Source: JASFUX01 sp050050115 (GTDB lineage Bacteria; Pseudomonadota; Alphaproteobacteria; Caulobacterales; Maricaulaceae). Taken from it: a stretch of 12,842 bases of DNA. The DNA lies in the NCBI GenBank assembly GCA_050050115.1, contig JASFUX010000084.1, positions 1 through 12,842 on the forward strand. The letters run 5' to 3'. Of this stretch, positions 6,670-12,458 are shown in pieces (positions within the stretch are counted from its first letter, which is position 1; each line of letters opens with the position of its first letter). The notes below the pieces were generated by a model, which saw nothing but the letters and a program-made list of their open reading frames with translations, was not told where the DNA came from and made no database searches. A program made the position numbers and the translations under genes.

Positions 6670-7689
6670 ATGAAACTCGCCAGCTACAAGAAGGGGCGCG
6701 ACGGCGCGCTCCATGTCGTTTCGCGGGACCTGTCGAAGGTCGCCGACGCGAGCGACATCGCCCCGACGATGCAGGCCGCGCTCGATGAGTGGGAGCAGAT
6801 CGAACCGGGTCTAAGAGAGCGCGCGAGCCTGCTCGAACGCGATCTGGTCGAGGTCTCGCCGTTCGATCCGCGCAGCTACGGCCCGCCGCTGCCGCGCGCC
6901 TTCCAGTTCGCGGACGCCCCGGCCTATGTGCATCACCTGGCGCTGGCGCGGCGGGCGCGCGGGGCTGACCTGCCCAAGTCGTTCTGGTCCGAGCCGGTGA
7001 TCGCGCAGCTGGGCTCGGACTTCCTGCTCGGCCCGAACGATCCGATCGAGCTGCCCCAGACCGAGCGCTGGGGCGTCGATTTCGAAGCCGAGGTCGTCGC
7101 CATCCTCGACGACACGCAGATGGGCGTGACGCCCGACGAGGCGCGCGACAGCATCAAGCTGCTCACCCTCGCCAACGACGTCAGCCTGCGCGGGCTCATT
7201 CCGGGCGAGCTGGCTAAGGGCGCGGGCTTCTATCAGGGCAAGCCCTCGACGGCGTTCGCGCCGTGCGCGGTGACGCCGGACGAGCTTGGCGTCGCTTGGG
7301 ACGGCGGACGGCCACACCTGCCGCTCTACACCAAGATCAACGGCCTGATCTTCGGCAAGCCCAACGCCGGGGTCGATATGACGTTCGACTTCCCGACGCT
7401 GATCTCCCACGCCGCCAAGACGCGTAATCTGTGCGCCGGCACGCTCATCGGCGCGGGGCCTGTCTCGAACGCCGGCCCCGACGGTGAGCCGGGCCGACCC
7501 GTCGCCGAGGGCGGCGCGGGCTTTTCCTGCATCACCGAGCTGAGGATGATCGAGACCATCGAAACCGGTCGTCCGATCACCCCGTTTTTGAGCTTTGGCG
7601 ACCGAATCGAGATCGAGATGCTCGACGCCTCGGGCCGCTCGATCTTCGGCCAGATCGACCAAAGAGTGGCGCAGCACGGCCGTCTCTGA
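6670..7689 (+). CDS. FAH-family protein, long form with N-terminal FAA_hydro_N-like domain
   Basis: A 339-residue cytoplasmic protein. Residues 1-75 (opening MKLASYKKGRDGALHVVSRD) form the small amino-terminal domain found in long fumarylacetoacetase-like proteins; the catalytic fold follows. Metal-ligand pattern: VDFEAEVVAIL (Glu139, Glu141) and LANDVSLRG (Asp170). Further marks are FYQGKPSTAFAPCAVT (187-202), GTLIGAGPVSNAG (257-269), GFSCITELRMIETI (284-297) and the terminal SFGDRIEIEMLDASGRSIFG (308-327). It is closer to the eukaryotic-style fumarylacetoacetase side of the family than the 223-residue paralog at 3770. No homogentisate dioxygenase or maleylacetoacetate isomerase is nearby, so tyrosine breakdown is not supported by context. 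Instead it lies 28 bases after the small membrane protein and 15 before acetylornithine carbamoyltransferase. ATG 6670 has GAGAGG upstream; earlier in-frame starts overlap the previous gene. Substrate unknown. Confidence 0.88.
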   Translation: MKLASYKKGRDGALHVVSRDLSKVADASDIAPTMQAALDEWEQIEPGLRERASLLERDLVEVSPFDPRSYGPPLPRAFQFADAPAYVHHLALARRARGADLPKSFWSEPVIAQLGSDFLLGPNDPIELPQTERWGVDFEAEVVAILDDTQMGVTPDEARDSIKLLTLANDVSLRGLIPGELAKGAGFYQGKPSTAFAPCAVTPDELGVAWDGGRPHLPLYTKINGLIFGKPNAGVDMTFDFPTLISHAAKTRNLCAGTLIGAGPVSNAGPDGEPGRPVAEGGAGFSCITELRMIETIETGRPITPFLSFGDRIEIEMLDASGRSIFGQIDQRVAQHGRL

Positions 7690-7704
7690 TATTCGCGCCG
7701 CGCG

Positions 7705-8709
7705 ATGAAACACTATTTGACCACCGAAGACTGGAGCCGCGCCGAGCTTCAAGCGCTGCTCGACCGCGCGCGCGCGTTCCGCGATGCGCCCCGTGGCGAT
7801 GCGCTCAAGGACAAGGCGGCCGCGTTCGTTTTCTTCAACAATTCGCTGCGCACCCGGGCGAGCTTCCAGGTCGGCGCGGGTCAGCTGGGCGGCCAGTCGA
7901 TCATCGTCGAGCCGGGCGCGTCGGGCTGGCCGATGGAGGTCGCCGAGGGCGCGGTCATGGACGGCGAGGCTGAAGAACACGCCAAAGAGGCCGTGCGCGT
8001 GCTCTCGCGCTACGTCGACCTCATCGGCGTGCGCGCCTTTCCGAAATTCGCCGACTGGGCCGTCGACAAGGCTGAAACGACGCTGAAGGCCTTCGCGCGC
8101 TGGTCCGAGGTTCCGGTCATCAACATGGAGACCATCGTCCACCCGTGTCAGGAGCTGGCGCTGATGATGGCGCTGCAAGACAAGCTCGACGCGACGGACG
8201 GCCGGAAGTTCGTCCTCACCTGGGTTCCTCATCCCAAGCCACTTAATTCGGCGGTGGCGAACTCGGCTCTGATGATCGCGGCGAAGTTCGGGTTCGACGT
8301 CGACGTGCTGATCCCCGACGACGTCTACCGCCTCGATCAGCGCTTCGTTTCGGACGCGGAGAAATCGGCGCAGGCGCAGGGTCGGTCGGTGCGGTTCACG
8401 ACCGATGTTGAAGACGCCTATCGCGGCGCGCACGTCGTCTACGCCAAGAGTTGGGGCGCGTTGCCGTTCTACGGTCGCTGGGCCGAAGAGGCGCCGCATC
8501 GGGCGATGGGCGCGGACTTCATGGTCGATCAGCGGAAAATGGCGTTGACGGATGATGCCGTCGTCAGCCATTGCCTGCCGATGCGCCGGAACGTGAAAAT
8601 CGCAGACGATGTGGTCGACAGCCCCGCCTTTCTGGGCATCGAGGAGGCGGAGAACCGTCTGCATGTCCAAAAGGCGATCATGAGCGCGCTTGTGGAGTCG
8701 GGATCGTGA
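7705..8709 (+). CDS. argF': N-acetylornithine carbamoyltransferase (AOTCase)
   Basis: A 334-residue cytoplasmic enzyme that carbamoylates N-acetyl-L-ornithine to N-acetyl-L-citrulline using carbamoyl phosphate. The carbamoyl-phosphate loop reads FFNNSLRTRASF (43-54), in place of the STRTR of ordinary ornithine carbamoyltransferases. HPCQE (146-150) and HCLPMRRNVK (289-298) are present. Residues that define this subfamily in Xanthomonas campestris align well: Trp75 (its Trp77, reaching into the neighbouring active site), Glu90 in DGEAEEH (its Glu92, which selects acetyl- over succinylornithine) and Lys298 (its carboxylated Lys302). I therefore predict acetylornithine, not succinylornithine, as substrate. 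Length matches the family (about 339). ATG 7705 follows the FAH stop by 15 bases with only a weak ribosome binding site, suggesting coupling. Its stop overlaps the next gene's start by four bases. The alignment is from memory of the family, not computed. Confidence 0.93.
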   Translation: MKHYLTTEDWSRAELQALLDRARAFRDAPRGDALKDKAAAFVFFNNSLRTRASFQVGAGQLGGQSIIVEPGASGWPMEVAEGAVMDGEAEEHAKEAVRVLSRYVDLIGVRAFPKFADWAVDKAETTLKAFARWSEVPVINMETIVHPCQELALMMALQDKLDATDGRKFVLTWVPHPKPLNSAVANSALMIAAKFGFDVDVLIPDDVYRLDQRFVSDAEKSAQAQGRSVRFTTDVEDAYRGAHVVYAKSWGALPFYGRWAEEAPHRAMGADFMVDQRKMALTDDAVVSHCLPMRRNVKIADDVVDSPAFLGIEEAENRLHVQKAIMSALVESGS

Positions 8710-10037
8710 GCGCCAAGACTGAATCCCGTGGCGCGATCGTCCGGCTTCTCGAGTTGATGCGCGACGGCCGCGAGGTGCGCCAGTATCTGCAGCGCTTTTC
8801 GCAGCTCGACCAAAGCCGCTTTGCGGTGATCAAGGTCGGCGGCGCGGTGCTGCGCGATCACATGGGTACGCTGGCCGACGCGCTGGCGTTCCTCCAGTCG
8901 GTGGGCCTGACGCCGGTGGTGGTGCATGGCGGCGGGCCGCAGCTCGACGAAGCGCTCAAAGCCGCCGGCGTGGCGTCCGAGCGGCGCGACGGTCTGCGCG
9001 TCACGACACCCGAAGTGCTCAAGGTTGCGCGTGAAGTATTCGTTGACGCGAACATTCGGCTCGTTGACGCGATCCGGCAGGCGGGGGCGCGCGCTGCGGC
9101 GATCCCGCGCGGCGTGTTCGAGGCCGAGCTTGCTCAGGATGGCGCGCTCGGGCTCGTCGGCGAACCGGTCAAGGCGCGGCTCGAGCTGATCGAGAGCGCG
9201 GCGCGGGCGGGCGCGGTGCCGGTGCTGACCTCGCTGGGTGAGCTTGATGACGGCCGGCTGGTCAACGTCAATGCCGACGCAGCCGTGCGCACGCTCGTGC
9301 ACGCGCTCCAGCCCTACAAAATCATCTTCCTGACCGAGACCGGCGGCGTGCTCGACGGCGAAGGCAAGGTCATCTCGGCGATCAACCTCGCCACGGACGC
9401 CGAGGAGCTGTTCGCCCAGCCGTGGCTGCAAGGCGGCATGCGCCTCAAGATCGAGGAGATCGCGCGGCTGCTCGAAGATCTGCCGCTGACGTCGTCGGTG
9501 TCGATCACCACGCCAGACGGTCTGGCGCAGGAGCTGTTCACCTATGGCGGCGCGCCGCAGGGCACCCTGGTACGCTTGGGTGAGCGGATCGACGTCTACG
9601 AGGACAAGTCTAAGCTCGACCGCGCGCGCAGCGAGGCGTTGGTCGAGGCGGCCTTCGGCCGTGCGCCGACGCCGGACTGGTGGGACGGGTTCGATCTGGC
9701 GCGGGTCTACATGACCGAGAACTACCGCGCCGGCGCCTTCGTCGCGCGGCTGGGCGAGGTAGGCTACCTCGACAAGTTCGCCGTGGAGTCCGAAGCGCGC
9801 GGCGAAGGCCTTGCGCGCGCCGTTTGGCGGCGAATGACGGCGGACTGGCCGAAGCTTGTCTGGCGCTCACGTTCGGATAATCCGATCAATGAGTTCTACT
9901 TCCGCGAGTCGGACGGTTGCGCGCGCAAGGGCGTCTGGACGGTGTTCTGGATCGGCTTCGACGCCCCCGGCGACGCTCACCCCTGGGTGGAGAAAGTAGC
10001 AGCGCTGCCGGCGACGCTTGAGGAGCGCGCCAAATGA
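8706..10037 (+). CDS. argB: Bifunctional N-acetylglutamate kinase/N-acetylglutamate synthase (NAGS-K)
   Basis: A 443-residue fusion that makes N-acetylglutamate from acetyl-CoA and glutamate and then phosphorylates it. Residues about 35-285 are the amino-acid kinase domain: IKVGGAVL (42-49), VVVHGGGPQLDEAL (71-84), LVNVNADAAV (185-194) and GGMRLKIEEI (243-252, with the family Lys248). Residues about 300-440 are the GNAT acetyltransferase domain: YLDKFAVESEARGEGLARAV (354-373, acetyl-CoA loop) and WRSRSDNPINEFYFRESDG (386-404). Length and order match the Maricaulis maris and Xanthomonas NAGS-K enzymes, the bacterial relatives of vertebrate NAGS. An amino-terminal helix (about 8-32) precedes the kinase, as in arginine-regulated NAGKs, so arginine feedback is likely. 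Start GTG 8706 overlaps the AOTCase stop (GTGA) and has GGAG eight bases upstream; longer reading frames into the upstream gene are rejected. Confidence 0.94.
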   Translation: MSAKTESRGAIVRLLELMRDGREVRQYLQRFSQLDQSRFAVIKVGGAVLRDHMGTLADALAFLQSVGLTPVVVHGGGPQLDEALKAAGVASERRDGLRVTTPEVLKVAREVFVDANIRLVDAIRQAGARAAAIPRGVFEAELAQDGALGLVGEPVKARLELIESAARAGAVPVLTSLGELDDGRLVNVNADAAVRTLVHALQPYKIIFLTETGGVLDGEGKVISAINLATDAEELFAQPWLQGGMRLKIEEIARLLEDLPLTSSVSITTPDGLAQELFTYGGAPQGTLVRLGERIDVYEDKSKLDRARSEALVEAAFGRAPTPDWWDGFDLARVYMTENYRAGAFVARLGEVGYLDKFAVESEARGEGLARAVWRRMTADWPKLVWRSRSDNPINEFYFRESDGCARKGVWTVFWIGFDAPGDAHPWVEKVAALPATLEERAK

Positions 10038-10061
10038 AACGGCTGACATGAAACGACTGGG
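10034..10061 (+). repeat. Imperfect 14-base tandem duplication at the argB/argC junction
   Basis: ATGAAACGGCTGAC (10034-10047) is followed at once by ATGAAACGACTGGG (10048-10061); 11 of 14 positions agree. The first copy overlaps the argB stop as ATGA and has AGGAG at 10021-10025, but encodes only MKRLT before a TGA at 10049-10051 that overlaps the argC ATG. The second copy is the true argC start. The arrangement looks like a duplicated start region that now works as a five-codon minicistron. Confidence 0.5.
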
Positions 10062-10992
10062 GATCATCGGCGCGCGCGGTTACGCAGGCGGCGAGCTGCT
10101 GCGGCTTGCGGCCGGACACGGCGATCTCGAGGTCGCCTACGCGGCGTCGCGTCAGCTCGAAGGCGAGCCCTTGTCTGCGCTCGCGCCCGAGCTGGGCGAC
10201 GCCGGCGTGATCGCTGCGCCCGACCCCGAAGGCGCCGCCGGCGCCGGGCTCGACGCGTGCGTGCTCGCCATGCCGAACGGCCAGGCCGCCGCCTATGTAG
10301 AGACCTTCGACCGGATTTCGCCTGAAACCGTGATCGTCGATCTGTCGGCGGACTTTCGCGGGGCGAAAGGCTGGGCCTACGGCGTCTCCGAACTGCGCCG
10401 CGAAGAGCTGCGCGGCGCCAGGCGGATCGCCAACCCCGGCTGCTACGCTGAGACCGCCCAGCTCGCGCTCGCACCTCTCATTGCAGATTTGGCCGCGCCG
10501 CCTACTGCCATCGGCATCTCCGGCTGGTCGGGCGCGGGCACGACGCCGAGTCCGCGCAACGATGAAGCGCGGCTCGCCGACAACATCATGCCGTACGCGC
10601 TGATCGGGCACGGCCATGAGGCGGAGATCCGCTTCGGGCTCGGCACGGCGGTGAATTTCACGCCGCATGTCGCCGGCTACTTCCGCGGGCTCGTCGTAAC
10701 GGCGCACGCGTGGTTCAAGACGCCTCTGTCGTCCGAAGAGGTGCGCGCTCGCTTTGAGACCGCGTACGCTGGCGAGCCGCTGATCACCCTGCAGGACGAG
10801 CCGCCCGAGCCGAAGGCCGCCGCCAACACGCCGGGCGCGATCATCGGCGGCTTCGCGGCGAACCCCGAAGAGCGCCGCGCGGTGATCGTTTGCGCGCTCG
10901 ACAATCTGTTGAAGGGCGCGGCCGGTCAGGCGCTGCAGAACCTCAATCTCGCGTTCGGCTTTCCGGAGACGCAAGGGTTGCTGAACGACTAA
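10048..10992 (+). CDS. argC: N-acetyl-gamma-glutamyl-phosphate reductase
   Basis: A 314-residue NADPH-dependent cytoplasmic enzyme reducing N-acetylglutamyl phosphate to the semialdehyde, the step after the neighbouring kinase. The nucleotide-binding loop is LGIIGARGYAGGELLRL (4-20). The catalytic cysteine is in ANPGCYAETAQ (128-138, Cys132), with a candidate catalytic His in IGHGHEAEIR (186-195). Also present are VIVDLSADFRG (95-105), GWSGAGTTPSPRN (159-171), FTPHVAGYFRG (204-214) and LDNLLKGAAGQALQNLN (284-300). Length and motifs resemble the Xanthomonas-type ArgC that accompanies NAGS-K. ATG 10048 starts 10 bases after the argB stop and lacks its own strong ribosome binding site; the nearest good one serves the five-codon frame at 10034, suggesting translational coupling. 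An in-frame TTG at 10018 is rejected because it lies inside argB. The gene is last in the operon, tail-to-tail with a lipoprotein gene 15 bases away. Confidence 0.94.
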   Translation: MKRLGIIGARGYAGGELLRLAAGHGDLEVAYAASRQLEGEPLSALAPELGDAGVIAAPDPEGAAGAGLDACVLAMPNGQAAAYVETFDRISPETVIVDLSADFRGAKGWAYGVSELRREELRGARRIANPGCYAETAQLALAPLIADLAAPPTAIGISGWSGAGTTPSPRNDEARLADNIMPYALIGHGHEAEIRFGLGTAVNFTPHVAGYFRGLVVTAHAWFKTPLSSEEVRARFETAYAGEPLITLQDEPPEPKAAANTPGAIIGGFAANPEERRAVIVCALDNLLKGAAGQALQNLNLAFGFPETQGLLND

Positions 10993-11007
10993 CGGCTGGC
11001 GTTCGTC

Positions 11008-11235
11008 TCAGTTCGTGTTCAGCTTCAGGGGATCAGGGTCTTCGAGCACCTCACGCCGACACGACTCCTCGATCAGCTCCCACGCGGTGGCGACGGCCAT
11101 GTTGTCTTGCAGGCACTGGTCGTAGGCGGCGCGTTGATCGGACGTGAAGCCCTCGGCGTCGGTTTCGGGCGCATCTTCGGTCATGCACGCGACGAGGCTT
11201 GTCGACAGTGCAAGGATGATCCAGCGGCTCGGCAT
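11008..11235 (-). CDS. Small lipoprotein, function unknown
   Basis: A 75-residue protein with a clear lipoprotein signal: MPSRWIILALSTSLVAC has a positive residue, a hydrophobic core and the lipobox LVAC, placing the lipidated cysteine at position 17. Met18 at the +2 site does not indicate retention in the inner membrane, so an outer-membrane destination is the default expectation. The mature 59-residue part is acidic (TEDAPETDAEG) and then helical-looking, with DQCLQD (39-44) and EESCRRE (56-62); Cys41 and Cys59 could form one disulfide across a helical hairpin. No named family recognised. ATG 11235 has GAGGAG and CAGGTG upstream (minus strand); longer frames to 11307 only add arginine-rich, untypical sequence. 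Its stop is 15 bases from the argC stop. It lies 35 bases downstream of the DUF3892-like gene on the same strand and is probably co-transcribed with it. Confidence 0.72.
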   Translation of the reverse strand: MPSRWIILALSTSLVACMTEDAPETDAEGFTSDQRAAYDQCLQDNMAVATAWELIEESCRREVLEDPDPLKLNTN

Positions 11236-11270
11236 CACACCTGCTCCTCGTGGGCGCCCCTCGCGCCATG

Positions 11271-11660
11271 CTAGCCGGCGTCTGGGCCGGAATAAGGCGC
11301 GTCGCACTCGGGCAGGCTGGCGAGGTTGTGATCGAGCGAGCCGTCCGCCGTCGTGCCGAGAAAGGCGCGGCCCTGATAGCGCATCACGATCAGCCGCGGA
11401 CGCGGCGGCGTCGGCAGGTCCACCCGATAGACGGCGCGGCCCGCCTCGATGTCGGCGATGGCGTCCTCGACGCTGCGCGGCGACCAGTCCGCGCCTTCAT
11501 CGCAGAGGCCGATCACGCGGCCATCGATGCGCTGCACGGAGGTGACCCAGCGCTCCTCGGCGGCGGCTGCGATCATGACGAAAACGAGGGCGAGCGCGAC
11601 GGCTGCGGCGGCCGCCGCCCACATCGTTCGCGCTCGGGCGATGAACGCCCACAGGCTCAT
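11271..11660 (-). CDS. Membrane-anchored DUF3892-like protein
   Basis: A 129-residue protein with one amino-terminal hydrophobic segment (about 13-34, alanine- and valine-rich), either an uncleaved anchor or a long signal peptide. The remaining domain, about 38-119, has a pattern I associate with DUF3892: VQRIDGRVIGL (42-52), WSPRSVEDAIADIEAG (59-74), VYRVDL (77-82), LIVMRYQGRAFLGT (90-103) and DHNLASLPEC (110-119). The family is small, widespread and without assigned function. Here the domain would lie in the periplasm, and Cys53 and Cys119 could pair. ATG 11660 is preceded by GGGAGG at good distance; the in-frame TTG-type extension to 11693 is unneeded. Adjacent to the small lipoprotein (35 bases), suggesting a two-gene envelope unit. 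Family call is by remembered pattern only. Confidence 0.62.
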   Translation of the reverse strand: MSLWAFIARARTMWAAAAAAVALALVFVMIAAAAEERWVTSVQRIDGRVIGLCDEGADWSPRSVEDAIADIEAGRAVYRVDLPTPPRPRLIVMRYQGRAFLGTTADGSLDHNLASLPECDAPYSGPDAG

Positions 11661-11737
11661 TTCAGCCTCCCGGCCGAAGCGCCCCCTCAACACCCTTCCG
11701 AGTATGCCAAATCGCGCCGGACCTAGCCATGGCCGCG

Positions 11738-12352
11738 CTACGTCAAGCGCGAAACCAGCGCGTCGATGTCCGGCCGGTCGCGTTCGAGGGGCGGGCCTTC
11801 GGGGGTTCCAAGCAGCACCACGCCGGCGAGGCGCTCATGTTCTTCGAGCCCGATGCGCGCGCGGGCGGGCGCCTCGTAGGCGTACCACTCGGTGATCCAG
11901 TTCGCGCCGTAGCCGAGCGCATGGGCGGCGTGGAGCAGGTTCATGCAGGCCGCGCCGGCCGACATCAGCTGCTCCCACTCGGGAATATGCGCGGGCGCGG
12001 CGCGCGAGACGACGAACACCGCCGTCGGCGGCGCGGCGAGCTTGGCGACCCCGCCGGCGGCTTTCTTGGCGTCCTCGCGCTCAGCGGCCATGGCTTCAAG
12101 CTCGGCGACGAGCGCGGCCTTCGCCTCGGCTTCGGCGAGGATGAACCGCCAGGGCGCGAGCTTGCCGTGATCGGGCGTGCGCGCGGCGAGCCGCAGCATC
12201 ATGTCGAGTTCCGCCGCGGTCGGCCCCGGAGCCTTGAGAGTCAGCGCCGGCGTCGAACGGCGCTCGGCCAGCCGCGAGAGCGAGGTCTGGCACGGCGTTG
12301 GCGCGTCGAGCGCTTCGCCGAGTTCGCGCACGGGCGGGGGATCAAGCTTCAC
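11738..12352 (-). CDS. Nitroreductase-family flavoprotein (YdjA-like)
   Basis: A 204-residue FMN-dependent oxidoreductase of the compact nitroreductase group. The phosphate-binding start of the fold is LAERRSTPAL (28-37), followed by AARTPDHGKLAPWRFILAEA (56-75), a motif typical of YdjA-type members. Next come EWEQLMSAGAACMNLLHAA (125-143) and LGYGANWITEW (146-156), which shape the flavin site and dimer interface, and the closing VLLGTPEGPPLERDRPDID (179-197). The natural electron acceptor is not evident. I place the start at GTG 12352, because AAGGAG precedes it by six bases; ATG 12391 would add 13 residues with no ribosome binding site and would overlap a palindrome in the divergent promoter region. 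Even so the protein has about 25 residues ahead of the conserved core. It is divergent from the right-edge gene and shares no operon evidence with its neighbours. Confidence 0.9.
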   Translation of the reverse strand: MKLDPPPVRELGEALDAPTPCQTSLSRLAERRSTPALTLKAPGPTAAELDMMLRLAARTPDHGKLAPWRFILAEAEAKAALVAELEAMAAEREDAKKAAGGVAKLAAPPTAVFVVSRAAPAHIPEWEQLMSAGAACMNLLHAAHALGYGANWITEWYAYEAPARARIGLEEHERLAGVVLLGTPEGPPLERDRPDIDALVSRLT

Positions 12353-12373
12353 GAGTCGCTCCTTCGCAGCGCC

Positions 12374-12387
12374 TTTGTTCGAGCAAA
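12374..12387. promoter_or_regulatory. Near-perfect palindrome between the nitroreductase and the right-edge gene
   Basis: TTTGTTCGAGCAAA is symmetric at 12 of 14 positions around TCGA; the one mismatched pair is T opposite G. It lies 22 bases upstream of the nitroreductase GTG start and within the 106-base divergent gap, an expected operator position. It does not contain the GTTC-N7-GTTC spacing of alphaproteobacterial LexA boxes. No promoter hexamers stand out in the gap. Confidence 0.35.
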
Positions 12388-12458
12388 CCATGTGGGCAGC
12401 CTAGTCGGTTCGAAAAACCCCCGCTATGGAAGCTGCTGAGCGAAGCCTGGAGCATGCG

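Noticed and set aside
3770..7689. Tyrosine/homogentisate catabolic cluster based on two FAH-family genes
   Set aside because: No homogentisate dioxygenase, maleylacetoacetate isomerase or 4-hydroxyphenylpyruvate dioxygenase is present in the window.
6811..8670. 619-codon open frame on the minus strand, opposite the FAH and AOTCase genes
   Set aside because: Arginine-, aspartate- and histidine-rich composition without motifs. It is the usual antisense shadow of GC-rich codon usage; both plus-strand genes are unmistakable.
9886..10974. 362-codon minus-strand frame opposite argC
   Set aside because: Shadow of argC; no recognisable domain.
10985..11015. Terminator between the convergent argC and lipoprotein genes
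   Set aside because: Only 15 bases separate the stop codons and no GC-rich hairpin with a T-run is visible.
11250..11895. Overlapping plus-strand frames opposite the DUF3892-like gene
   Set aside because: The minus-strand gene has a strong ribosome binding site, a membrane segment and a domain pattern; the plus frames have none.
11729..12439. 236-codon plus-strand frame opposite the nitroreductase
   Set aside because: No motifs; the minus strand holds an intact flavoprotein with all core motifs.
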